From NCBI RefSeq assembly GCF_000374585.1, contig NZ_KB894645.1:214198-278197 (forward strand): a DNA stretch of 64,000 nucleotides, in the 5' to 3' direction. Position numbers and translations under genes: made by a program. This document shows, piece after piece, positions 1-8,340 of this stretch (within the stretch, counting starts at the first letter, position 1; each line of letters starts with the position of its first letter). The notes beneath the pieces are model-generated. The model worked only from the letters and a program-made list of their open reading frames with translations, ran no database searches and was not told the origin of the DNA. Origin of the DNA: Phocaeicola barnesiae DSM 18169 = JCM 13652. GTDB taxonomy: Bacteria; Bacteroidota; Bacteroidia; Bacteroidales; Bacteroidaceae.

Positions 1-47
1 TTGGTGGTCACAATGCATGTGTAATCGTTAAAAAATACACCGAATAA
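1..47 (+). CDS. fabF: 3-oxoacyl-ACP synthase II, C-terminal end (partial)
   Basis: Only the last 15 codons are present, reading GGHNACVIVKKYTE and then TAA. A GG(H/T)NA stretch close to the C-terminus is typical of KAS-II (FabF) condensing enzymes, which extend acyl-ACP chains in fatty acid synthesis. The ribonuclease III gene starts 3 bases after the stop, and fabF-rnc adjacency is common in Bacteroidota. The short length limits certainty. Confidence 0.75.
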   Translation, partial: GGHNACVIVKKYTE

Positions 48-50
48 ACT

Positions 51-1031
51 GTGTTTGACAATATTACAGATAAGATAAGACTTCTCTTCCGGAAGGATAA
101 GGAGCCTTATCTTTGTTTTTATAGGATGTTGGGATTTTATCCACGAAACATTGACATCTACCAACAAGCCTTGCTGCATAAATCATCTTCTGTCAAGGAA
201 AAAGGACATCTGCTGAACAATGAACGGCTGGAATTTCTGGGCGATGCCATTCTGGATGCCATTGTAGCCGACATTGTCTACAAGAAATTCGAAGGAAAAC
301 GCGAAGGCTTCCTCACCAATACCCGCTCTAAGATTGTACAGCGTGAAACACTGAACCGCGTGGCTGTAGAAATCGGACTTGATAAACTGATAAAATACAC
401 CACCCGCCAGTCTTCACACAACAGTTACATGTGTGGAAATGCGTTCGAAGCACTTATCGGTGCCATTTATCTGGACCGCGGCTATCGGGCATGCAAGAAA
501 TTCATGGAAGAGCGGATTATCGGGAAATACCTGAACCTGGAAAAGATTTCACGCAAAGAAGTCAACTTCAAGTCGAAACTGATCGAATGGAGCCAGAAGA
601 ACAAATTTGAAGTGGAATTCCAGATAGCCGGACAAACTGTCGATGAGAGCCAGAATCCGATTTTTGAGACTGTCGTCATGGTAGAAAATGTTGCCGGAGG
701 ACGAGGGAAAGGTTACTCGAAGAAGGAGTCCCAACAAGAAGCTGCCCATCAGACAATGGGCATGATTAAGAATGATCCTAAATTCATCGACGCTATCTTT
801 GCAGCGAAGGCAAGCCGTGAACAGGCCGAAAACCCAGCCGCAACCGGAACGTCCGATGCAATTCAACCTGTAGAGCCTCAAGGGGTCACCCTTACGGCTG
901 TAGCTGTAGAAGAAGAAATACCTACAGAAAAATACGATGATATAGAACGAATCATCAACGAAGCCGAAGAGGCTGCCTTTATGACAACCGAACAGACGGA
1001 TAAAATATCCGAAGAAACCACAAAGGTTTAA
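51..1031 (+). CDS. rnc: Ribonuclease III
   Basis: This is the double-strand-specific endoribonuclease that processes rRNA precursors and structured RNAs. The signature NERLEFLGDAILD lies at residues 57-69, with E61 and D65 as metal ligands. A double-stranded-RNA-binding domain follows at about residues 170-240 (KSKLIEWSQK to KESQQEAAHQ). The second metal motif reads GNAFEALIGAIYLD (129-142), so Asn130 stands where most family members have Asp. Glu133 is retained. The protein is 326 residues, about 90 longer than E. coli RNase III, with an N-terminal extension and an acidic, low-complexity C-terminal tail after residue 245. It starts at GTG 51, directly behind fabF, so the two are probably co-transcribed. 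A perfect hairpin follows the stop. Confidence 0.95.
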   Translation: MFDNITDKIRLLFRKDKEPYLCFYRMLGFYPRNIDIYQQALLHKSSSVKEKGHLLNNERLEFLGDAILDAIVADIVYKKFEGKREGFLTNTRSKIVQRETLNRVAVEIGLDKLIKYTTRQSSHNSYMCGNAFEALIGAIYLDRGYRACKKFMEERIIGKYLNLEKISRKEVNFKSKLIEWSQKNKFEVEFQIAGQTVDESQNPIFETVVMVENVAGGRGKGYSKKESQQEAAHQTMGMIKNDPKFIDAIFAAKASREQAENPAATGTSDAIQPVEPQGVTLTAVAVEEEIPTEKYDDIERIINEAEEAAFMTTEQTDKISEETTKV

Positions 1032-1032
1032 C

Positions 1033-1080
1033 ATAAGGTTGTATCAGAACGTAACGACATCCATTCTGATACAACCTTAT
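1033..1080. terminator. Terminator hairpin after rnc
   Basis: A perfect 17-bp inverted repeat (1033-1049 with 1064-1080) has a 14-base loop and is followed by a short T-rich run. It begins just after the rnc stop. It also covers the first possible ATG of the next reading frame (1079), which argues for the later start of that gene. Confidence 0.8.
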
Positions 1081-1120
1081 GTCATTTTATAGAAGTCTAC
1101 AATCTAAAATAACAACTACT

Positions 1121-3409
1121 ATGAGATTCTCTAAATTTTCAGTTTTAACGCTCATGGCAGTTTCCATGAGCATTTCGACGAGAGCCCAATCCTCTCAACA
1201 AGAACAACAGACAATGGATCAGTTCATCCAAGGTCTTATGGACAAGATGACCCTGGAAGAGAAAATCGGCCAGTTGAACCTACCTGCAACCGGAGAAATT
1301 ATCACCGGAGAAGCCCAAAGCAGTAACATTGCCGCCTCCATCCAAACCGGAAAAGTAGGCGGACTCCTCAACCTGAAAGGAGTAGACCGTATCAAAGAAT
1401 TACAGAAACTGGCTGTGGAAAAGAGCAGATTGGGAATCCCTCTTTTATTCGGTATGGATGTCATACATGGGTATGAAACGGTTTTCCCGATTCCATTGGC
1501 CATGTCCTGTTCATGGGATCTGAAAGGTATCGAGCAGTCGGCACACATTGCCGCCACAGAAGCAAGCGCCGATGGAATCTGCTGGACTTTCAGTCCGATG
1601 GTAGACATTTGCCGGGATGCACGATGGGGAAGAATTGCCGAAGGTAGCGGAGAAGATCCGTATCTAGGGTCCCGCATTGCCGAAGCCATGGTCAGAGGAT
1701 ACCAAGGTGATATGAAAGGCAACGACCAGATTCTGGCCTGTGTAAAGCACTTTGCACTTTATGGTGCGCCTGATGCGGGCCGCGATTACAATACCGTAGA
1801 CATGAGCCGTCTGCGCATGTATAACGAATACTTCGCTCCTTACAAAGCCGCTGTAGAAGCCGGTGCTGCCAGCGTAATGGCTTCCTTCAATACGGTAGAT
1901 GGTATACCGGCTACCGGTAACCGATGGCTGATGACAGAAGTGTTACGCAACCAGTGGAACTTCAAAGGTTTCGTAGTAACCGATTATACAGGAATGGCCG
2001 AAATGATTGCCCACGGCATGGGAGACCTCCAGCAGGTATCAGCTCTGGCCTTGAAAGCTGGAATTGACATGGATATGGTATCCGATGGATTCTTAGTCAC
2101 ATTAGCTCAATCAGTGAAAGAGGGGAAGGTTACGGAAGCTGATATCGACCAGGCCTGCAGACGTATACTGGAAGCCAAATACAAAGCCGGACTCTTCGAA
2201 AACCCCTACAAATATTGTGATTCCAAACGGAGAGCCACCGATATCTTTACGGCTGCACACAGAGAAGCGGCACGGAAACTCGCCCGTGAATCATTTGTCC
2301 TGCTGAAAAACGAGAAACAGACATTGCCTCTGAAAAAGAGCGGTAAGATAGCCCTGATTGGCCCGCTGGTCAATACAAGAGCCAATATGCCGGGTACATG
2401 GAGCGTTGCAGCAGTAACCAGTAAATACTCCACACTGCTGGAAGGCTTGCAGAAAGCGGTAGCCGGCAAAGCACAAATTCTCTATGCGAAAGGAAGTAAC
2501 CTGATGTATGACGCGCAACTCCAGAAAAACGCCTGTTCTTTTGCCGATGAAACCAGAGACAGCCGGAGTGACGAAGAAATGCTGAAGGAAGCACTGGAAG
2601 TAGCCAACCAGGCAGATATCATCGTAGCTGCTTTGGGAGAATCCTCCGAGATGAGCGGCGAATGCAGCAGCCGTACCCAATTGGAGATGCCCGATGCCCA
2701 AAGAGATTTGCTCAAAGCCTTGCTGAAAACCAATAAACCCATTGTCCTGTTGAATTTTGCAGGCAGACCGACTGTATTGACATGGGAACAGGAACACATT
2801 CCGGCCATTCTGAATGTATGGTTCGGCGGCAGCGAAACAGCCGATGCCATTGCTGATGTTATTTTCGGTGATTATTCCCCAAGCGGAAAACTGACGACCA
2901 GCTTTCCACGTACAGTAGGACAGGTTCCTATCCATTACAACTCATTCAATACCGGACGCCCATTGGCAGAAGGAAGCTGGTTCAGTAAATTCAAGACCAG
3001 CTACATCGACTGTCCGAATGAGCCCTTGTATCCATTCGGTTACGGCCTGTCATATACCAGCTTCAGTTACAGTCCCGTTACATTAAGTTCTACGACACTG
3101 GACAAGCAAGGCAGTATCACGGCTTCTGTCACTGTAAAAAATACCGGAAAGTATGATGCCGATGAAATCGTTCAGCTTTATATCCGCGACCTGGTAGGAA
3201 GTATTGTACGTCCGGTAAAGGAACTGAAAGGCTTCCAACGTATCCATCTGAAGCAGGGAGAAAGTCAGACCGTTTCATTCGAAATCACTCCGGAACAATT
3301 GAAATTCTACAATTCCAATCTGGAATATGTATATGAACCGGGAGAATTCCAGGTAATGATTGGTCCGAACAGCCACGATGTAAAACCTGTAAACTTTACA
3401 CTGAAATAA
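1121..3409 (+). CDS. bglX: Glycoside hydrolase family 3 beta-glucosidase (BglX-like)
   Basis: A secreted exo-acting beta-glycosidase of family GH3, most like periplasmic beta-glucosidase BglX. A Sec signal peptide ends near TRAQS. The TIM-barrel domain carries KHFALYGAPDAGRDYNTVDMS and the nucleophile segment GFVVTDYTG, with Asp288 (counted from ATG 1121) as the expected nucleophile. An alpha/beta sandwich domain and a C-terminal fibronectin III-like domain (about 670-760) complete the usual architecture, at 762 residues. I prefer ATG 1121 because the in-frame ATG at 1079 lies inside the preceding terminator stem and would put 14 residues before the signal peptide. It stands alone between two terminators and converges on a second GH3 gene. 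Substrate (beta-glucosides or beta-xylosides) cannot be decided here. Confidence 0.92.
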   Translation: MRFSKFSVLTLMAVSMSISTRAQSSQQEQQTMDQFIQGLMDKMTLEEKIGQLNLPATGEIITGEAQSSNIAASIQTGKVGGLLNLKGVDRIKELQKLAVEKSRLGIPLLFGMDVIHGYETVFPIPLAMSCSWDLKGIEQSAHIAATEASADGICWTFSPMVDICRDARWGRIAEGSGEDPYLGSRIAEAMVRGYQGDMKGNDQILACVKHFALYGAPDAGRDYNTVDMSRLRMYNEYFAPYKAAVEAGAASVMASFNTVDGIPATGNRWLMTEVLRNQWNFKGFVVTDYTGMAEMIAHGMGDLQQVSALALKAGIDMDMVSDGFLVTLAQSVKEGKVTEADIDQACRRILEAKYKAGLFENPYKYCDSKRRATDIFTAAHREAARKLARESFVLLKNEKQTLPLKKSGKIALIGPLVNTRANMPGTWSVAAVTSKYSTLLEGLQKAVAGKAQILYAKGSNLMYDAQLQKNACSFADETRDSRSDEEMLKEALEVANQADIIVAALGESSEMSGECSSRTQLEMPDAQRDLLKALLKTNKPIVLLNFAGRPTVLTWEQEHIPAILNVWFGGSETADAIADVIFGDYSPSGKLTTSFPRTVGQVPIHYNSFNTGRPLAEGSWFSKFKTSYIDCPNEPLYPFGYGLSYTSFSYSPVTLSSTTLDKQGSITASVTVKNTGKYDADEIVQLYIRDLVGSIVRPVKELKGFQRIHLKQGESQTVSFEITPEQLKFYNSNLEYVYEPGEFQVMIGPNSHDVKPVNFTLK

Positions 3410-3431
3410 CGACAATAATTTATCCTAATAC

Positions 3432-3467
3432 AAAGGGTGTATAAGTGCGTGGACTTATACACCCTTT
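3432..3467. terminator. Bidirectional terminator between two convergent GH3 genes
   Basis: A perfect 15-bp inverted repeat (3432-3446 with 3453-3467) has a 6-base loop. It lies between the stops of two convergent genes and can serve both. Confidence 0.8.
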
Positions 3468-3494
3468 CTGCTCTATTTGAATCCTAACAGATTC

Positions 3495-5819
3495 TTACTT
3501 GTACTTCTGTACCCGTTCATCCTGAATGACACCTTTCCAGTTCATGCCGTAAGCAAAATCATACGTATGACCTTCACTATCAACATAAGGAATCATATCT
3601 CGGGGTACATCTTCCTTTTGTTCCTCTACCGTCTTCATATCTTTCGGGAATTGACACGGAAGCAATCCCGAAGGTTCAGCTTTACCGCTGACAATATCCA
3701 GCACAGGCTGATTGCTGGTTCCGAAACTTACCAGGATAGCATCGGTCGACTTTTCAAATTCCACAATAACCGGACGTGTCGCCGCCAACACGACGATAAC
3801 AGGCTTGGCTCCCATTTTCTGCTTTGTAGCCTCTACCAACAGTAAATCACTCTTATTGGCAGTCTTGACAGACTTACCTCGATAACTGCGGTTCGTAAAA
3901 TCCTCTTTCGCGTCTCCTCCGGCTACACTCTCAGCACGGGCAGCAGATGCTACATAATCATTATACTGTAAGCTGATAGGAACATAGCCGTTTCCACCCT
4001 TCTTCACATCTGCAGCATCGTATCCTGTGCCACTCATCGGTCCCTGTATAAAGACTAGCGCAAAATCAGCCTCCGACGGACTATCTACCACCTGATAATA
4101 ATGACTTACCAACTCCAGGCTGACCGGATAGTCCCAATAATCCTTTGTCTTATTTCCAAAGAAATCTGCCACAGGCGGAAAGTAACGTTTCGGCACATAT
4201 ACCTTCAATTGCTGATTTTTCAATGGAAGTACATGATGCTTATTCTTCAGCATAACCAATGATTTGACTTGTGCATCATACCCTTCCTTCATGAAATCCT
4301 GGTTACCTACCAGTTTCTTTGTTTCGGCCGGATCCAGATACGGATTTTCGAACAATCCGGTACGGAACATCGGAAGCAGTAACCTGCGTGCAGACGCTCT
4401 GATTCGCTTGTCCCATGCCTGCTGGCCGAACTCCTTGACTCCCAAAGCAAACGCTGCCAATACAAGTTTCATATCATTATTCCCACCGAACTGGTCTACA
4501 CCGGCTTTCAAAGCCTCATAATGACGTTGTACCACCGACAACTCCTCTACTCCCCAGCATTTTCCATCGAAAGAATCAATAGCCTTATTATCTGCTGTTA
4601 CCATCCAGTCCGTACAGACAATGCCGTCGAAATGATACTTTTCACGCAATAAATCTGTCAATATATACTTGCTGAAATTATTTCCGACATTTTTCCCGGA
4701 AGGATCAATTCCATAAGAAATTGTATAATAAGGCATGATAGCTCCTGTCGTCTTTGTCGGCCCATCCAGTTTGAAGGCTCCCTCTACAAAAGGTTGCAGA
4801 TGATCTGCCAAATTATTTCCTGGATAAACAGCATACTTTCCATAGTTATAATGCGCATCTCTTCCTCCTTCTTCCGGTCCTCCACTCGGCCAATGCTTGG
4901 TCATTGCTACGACACTCTCATACCCCCATCCATCTGCTATCTCTGCTTCCCCGTCTGAAGTCTGGAAGCCATCGATATAAGCTCTTCCCAAATCAGTCGT
5001 CAAATCAGGATCTCCACCAAATGTACCGGTAAAACGCGTCCAACGGGGCTCAGACGCCAGATCTACCTGTGGAGAAAGAGCCGTAGTAATACCTAAGGCA
5101 CGATATTCTTTGGAAGCAATCTGTCCGAAGCGTTTCACCAGTTCCGGGCTGAAAGTAGCAGCCAGTCCCAACGAAGTAGGCCATTGGGAAATCTCTCCTC
5201 CTGCCCCGTAATTATATTCCGCATTGGCTGTAGTTTCATGCCGCGGGTCAGAACTGTTATTAGCAGGAATACCATGCCCCATACCTTCCACGTAAGCCTG
5301 CACATTGTTGTTCCACTGTGCAGCAACCTCCGGGCTCTGCACCTTAGTAATCAGCACAGCACGCAGATTATCATCCTTCAGAAAAGCTTTCTGCTCATCA
5401 CTCAGGTCGGAAGGCTTCGCTCCGCTTTCCTCCAACGTTTTCCCGTTGTAGGTAGAAGCTCCATATCCACTTGATTGAGCAGGTATCTGTTGATGAGCAC
5501 TATACAACATCAGGCCGGCAATCTCTTCCTCTGAAAGTTGGGAAGCCAGATCGATAGCCCTCTCTTCAAACCCCAAACGCCAGTCCTCATACTTGTCCAG
5601 TTTTCCGTTCCGGTTCAAGTCTTTAAAGACATACCCGTCGTCTTCAATCAGTTTCACTCCCGAAGAAGGAGCATATCCCAATGTTGCTCCCCCTTTCTGC
5701 GTAACTCTTACATACCCTTCTTTCGACTCTTCACTCCATTTCTGCGGTGTCGTGCAGGCACTATAGGTCATAGCCAATCCTATGGCCCATATAGCAATAC
5801 TGTGATTCTTCGGTTTCAT
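3495..5819 (-). CDS. Glycoside hydrolase family 3 lipoprotein
   Basis: A predicted surface or periplasmic lipoprotein (lipobox MTYSAC, Cys22) of glycoside hydrolase family 3, 774 residues. The likely nucleophile is Asp404 in GIVCTDWM. It has KHWPSGGPEEGGRDAHYNYGK where GH3 enzymes carry their conserved KHF-type segment, and a second-domain motif MLKNKHHVLPL. Residues 67-78 (DLNRNGKLDKYE) fit a canonical EF-hand calcium loop, a feature also seen in related Bacteroides GH3 proteins. It belongs to a different GH3 subgroup from its convergent neighbour. The CE1-like esterase gene ends 6 bases upstream of its start, so the two form an operon, suggesting removal of ester groups plus sugar trimming. 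Substrate is unknown. Confidence 0.9.
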   Translation of the reverse strand: MKPKNHSIAIWAIGLAMTYSACTTPQKWSEESKEGYVRVTQKGGATLGYAPSSGVKLIEDDGYVFKDLNRNGKLDKYEDWRLGFEERAIDLASQLSEEEIAGLMLYSAHQQIPAQSSGYGASTYNGKTLEESGAKPSDLSDEQKAFLKDDNLRAVLITKVQSPEVAAQWNNNVQAYVEGMGHGIPANNSSDPRHETTANAEYNYGAGGEISQWPTSLGLAATFSPELVKRFGQIASKEYRALGITTALSPQVDLASEPRWTRFTGTFGGDPDLTTDLGRAYIDGFQTSDGEAEIADGWGYESVVAMTKHWPSGGPEEGGRDAHYNYGKYAVYPGNNLADHLQPFVEGAFKLDGPTKTTGAIMPYYTISYGIDPSGKNVGNNFSKYILTDLLREKYHFDGIVCTDWMVTADNKAIDSFDGKCWGVEELSVVQRHYEALKAGVDQFGGNNDMKLVLAAFALGVKEFGQQAWDKRIRASARRLLLPMFRTGLFENPYLDPAETKKLVGNQDFMKEGYDAQVKSLVMLKNKHHVLPLKNQQLKVYVPKRYFPPVADFFGNKTKDYWDYPVSLELVSHYYQVVDSPSEADFALVFIQGPMSGTGYDAADVKKGGNGYVPISLQYNDYVASAARAESVAGGDAKEDFTNRSYRGKSVKTANKSDLLLVEATKQKMGAKPVIVVLAATRPVIVEFEKSTDAILVSFGTSNQPVLDIVSGKAEPSGLLPCQFPKDMKTVEEQKEDVPRDMIPYVDSEGHTYDFAYGMNWKGVIQDERVQKYK

Positions 5820-5825
5820 AGCTTA

Positions 5826-7025
5826 TCATTTAACAAACAATTCGGTCAGGAAACGGCTCAGATAGATGCGCCAATTCTTCCAGATATGTCCACCTTCACT
5901 TTCATAATACGTATAAGGATATTGGTTGGCATCCAGCATAGCGCGCAATGCTTTATTCTTTTCATACAAGAAATCTTCTTTCCCGATACCTATCCAATAC
6001 AATTTCGGATGACCGGCGAACAATGTCTGCAACTTGCCCTCCAGGTCCTGATACATTTCACTTTCTTTTTCTACGGTATTCGCCGCAGAAAACAAACCTA
6101 TGTAATCGAACATATCCGGATAATTGGCAGAAATATACAACGTATGGAAGCCACCCATAGAAAGTCCGGCCAAGGCACGACCATGTTTTTCTTTTATGAC
6201 CCTATAATGCTGTTCTACATAATTGACAATGTCTGGGAAGGAACGTTCAAATTCCCCATTCTTTCTGCGGGACTCAGTCAGTGAAGGCTTGACCATTGGT
6301 CCGGAAGCCTCTCCTGGAGCCGCCGATTGAGAAACATTTCCATTGGGCATTACAACCAACATCGGTCGGGCTTTCCCTTGTGCTATCAGATTATCCAGAA
6401 TCTGAGTCAACCTTCCCAATTCACTCCAGGCATTTTCATCCCCACCGGAACCGTGTAACAGATAAAGTACCGGATATGTATCCTGATTTTTATTGTAACC
6501 GGCAGGTAAATAAATAGTCATCCGGCGCTGTTCACCACCGAGGGTTGGACTATCATACCATTCCTTGATCAGTGTTCCGTGTGGGACATTCTGTACCTTG
6601 TAAATGTCTCCACAACCGTTACCTATAATAAAATAATTGGAGATAGTCGCGACATCCCTAAGCTGGAATACATTGTTTGGATCCGCTACCTGCAAACCAT
6701 CCACACGGAACGTATAACAATACAATTCCGAAGCCAACGAATCAGTAGTATAAGTCCAAAGGCCATTCTCATCCTTGTGCAAGGCAGCCCTGCCCGGCCC
6801 CGCCGTTTTTCCAAAAGGAGTTTCATACAACTGTGTCGCCAAAAAATCACCCTGCACCTCAACTGTCCGGGCCTCTGGAGCATAGATTCTGAAAGTAACG
6901 CGTCCATCTTCCTGTAACTCCGGCGATACGATATCAGATCCTCCCCAAAGCGCTTGTTGTGCTACACAAGGCAGTATACCCATTACTCCCAAACAAAAAA
7001 TAGAAAAAATCTTCTTGTTCATCAT
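5826..7025 (-). CDS. Secreted CE1-like esterase (feruloyl/acetyl esterase-type)
   Basis: A Sec signal peptide (to about ILPCVAQQ) is followed by an N-terminal Ig-like/CBM48-like domain (about 30-120, RVTFRIYAPEARTVEVQGDF). An alpha/beta-hydrolase of the esterase D / CE1 type (about 150-399) follows, with LLHGSGGDENAW forming the oxyanion region, nucleophile Ser289 in GLSMGGF, and the C-terminal GGHIWKNW supplying the catalytic His. Many characterised members are feruloyl or acetylxylan esterases, so that is the expected chemistry. Specificity is inference. It is the first gene of an operon with the GH3 lipoprotein. A paralogue with the same domain order lies at 39693-40892 in a SusC/SusD locus; both mature proteins begin QQALWGG. 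The second codon is also ATG, so the start could be 3 bases later. Confidence 0.88.
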   Translation of the reverse strand: MMNKKIFSIFCLGVMGILPCVAQQALWGGSDIVSPELQEDGRVTFRIYAPEARTVEVQGDFLATQLYETPFGKTAGPGRAALHKDENGLWTYTTDSLASELYCYTFRVDGLQVADPNNVFQLRDVATISNYFIIGNGCGDIYKVQNVPHGTLIKEWYDSPTLGGEQRRMTIYLPAGYNKNQDTYPVLYLLHGSGGDENAWSELGRLTQILDNLIAQGKARPMLVVMPNGNVSQSAAPGEASGPMVKPSLTESRRKNGEFERSFPDIVNYVEQHYRVIKEKHGRALAGLSMGGFHTLYISANYPDMFDYIGLFSAANTVEKESEMYQDLEGKLQTLFAGHPKLYWIGIGKEDFLYEKNKALRAMLDANQYPYTYYESEGGHIWKNWRIYLSRFLTELFVK

Positions 7026-7051
7026 ACGGATTTATGTTTTTCATGTGTATA

Positions 7052-7059
7052 CAAAAGTA
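7052..7059 (-). promoter_or_regulatory. -7 element for the esterase-GH3 operon
   Basis: The minus strand reads TACTTTTG, matching TAnnTTTG, 26 bases upstream of the esterase start codon. No clear TTTG is seen at -33, so the call is moderate. Confidence 0.5.
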
Positions 7060-7121
7060 AGATACATTTTGCTTACGTAGATAATTTATCATCAGTTTTT
7101 TAAATGGACAGGCACAAAAAA

Positions 7122-7163
7122 TTACAGCGTATGGAATCAATCAGATTTCTCCATACGCTGTAA
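7122..7163 (-). terminator. Terminator of pfkA
   Basis: A perfect 14-bp inverted repeat (7122-7135 with 7150-7163) is followed on the minus strand by a run of six T. It lies 22 bases past the pfkA stop. Confidence 0.85.
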
Positions 7164-7184
7164 CATGCAAACACTAATTTTGAC

Positions 7185-8195
7185 TTAACCGAAGCAGACT
7201 CCCATCCGCCTGCCTTGCAGAATCAGGTCATGGTCTGGTGTCACCAACTTCAGTTTACCAGCCACTTCACCCAAAGGAACCGAATCGATACGGTCGCCTT
7301 TCAATGCAATCATCCGTCCGAACAGGCCTTGTGCTATCAGTTCCGTTGCATGGCCTCCCATGCGGGTAGCCAGATTACGGTCGAAAGCAGTAGGGCTTCC
7401 TCCCCGCTGGATATACCCCAATACCGTTTCACGCGTTTCGAAACCTGTCTCATAAGCTATCTCTTCGGCTATATACTGGGCTGCTTTTTTCCCTTCCATC
7501 GTCTGGATACCTTCGGCCACTACTACGATGGAGTAAGGTTTCCCTTTCTTCAGACGGTTGATGATGGTATCACCTATCCGATGAATATCGTACGGAATCT
7601 CCGGAAGCAGAATAATGTCTCCTCCACCGGCCATACCGGAATGCAAAGCAATCCAACCGGCCTTGTGACCCATCACCTCAATCACCATCACCCGCTGATG
7701 CGAGCTCGCTGTAGAGTGCAAGCGGTCGATAGCCTCTGTTGCAATGGAAACAGCCGAATCGAAACCGAACGAAATATCAGTACCCCATACATCATTGTCG
7801 ATGGTTTTAGGAATTGAAACCACATTCACCCCCGATTCCATCAGCTTTGCTGCAGTCTTCTGTGTTCCGTTTCCACCGATACACACAATACAGTCCAGTT
7901 CACGGTTGCGGATAGTATTCAACATCATGGCAGGCTTATCCTCCGAGGCCGGACTCATCCGACGCTTGAACGGTTTCTCACGCGAGGTTCCTAAAATGGT
8001 TCCTCCCATATTCAACAGACCGGTCAATGAGTTTTCAGTCAACGGCGTGATATCGTCGTCCAACAAACCCCGGAATCCGTTATGGATACCGTATACTTCT
8101 ATTCCATAATGATTGATAGCTGTCTTACAAACCCCACGGATTGTGGCGTTGATACCCGGACAGTCACCACCAGAAGTTAAAATTCCTATCTTCAT
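7185..8195 (-). CDS. pfkA: 6-phosphofructokinase
   Basis: Phosphorylates fructose 6-phosphate in glycolysis; cytosolic. The N-terminal KIGILTSGGDCPGINATIRG binds the nucleotide phosphates, PKTIDND (around K130) is the catalytic segment, and VMVIEVMGHKAGW is the sugar-phosphate region. At the donor-selectivity position the sequence is GGNGT: Gly110 sits where ATP-dependent enzymes have Gly and PPi-dependent enzymes have Asp. Lys130 is the residue type usual in PPi enzymes. This Gly/Lys pairing is known in a mixed group that includes ATP-dependent enzymes. Asn109 replaces the Asp usual in E. coli PfkA. I call it ATP-dependent with moderate certainty. At 336 residues it is the normal bacterial length. 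It is monocistronic and divergent from the next gene. Confidence 0.92.
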   Translation of the reverse strand: MKIGILTSGGDCPGINATIRGVCKTAINHYGIEVYGIHNGFRGLLDDDITPLTENSLTGLLNMGGTILGTSREKPFKRRMSPASEDKPAMMLNTIRNRELDCIVCIGGNGTQKTAAKLMESGVNVVSIPKTIDNDVWGTDISFGFDSAVSIATEAIDRLHSTASSHQRVMVIEVMGHKAGWIALHSGMAGGGDIILLPEIPYDIHRIGDTIINRLKKGKPYSIVVVAEGIQTMEGKKAAQYIAEEIAYETGFETRETVLGYIQRGGSPTAFDRNLATRMGGHATELIAQGLFGRMIALKGDRIDSVPLGEVAGKLKLVTPDHDLILQGRRMGVCFG

Positions 8196-8303
8196 ATTTC
8201 TTCCCTATTGAGATTGTAACGTAAAGGTATACAAAAATGTGCTGAAATACCTATATTACGAAAAAAATAATAAGGCATACCTCTAATTTAAATAGAAATA
8301 CCC

Positions 8304-8311
8304 TACCTTTG
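8304..8311 (+). promoter_or_regulatory. -7 element of the acyl-adenylating enzyme gene
   Basis: TACCTTTG, a match to TAnnTTTG, lies 29 bases before ATG 8341. The expected -33 region shows no clear TTTG. Confidence 0.6.
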
Positions 8312-8340
8312 CACGGATAAGGATTGAAACGTTACAACCG

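Noticed and set aside
549..1034. 161-residue open frame on the minus strand of rnc
   Set aside because: Shadow frame fully inside a well-supported gene, with no family likeness.
1079..1120. Upstream ATG start for the GH3 beta-glucosidase
   Set aside because: It lies in the 3' arm of a perfect terminator stem and puts 14 residues before the signal peptide; ATG 1121 is preferred.
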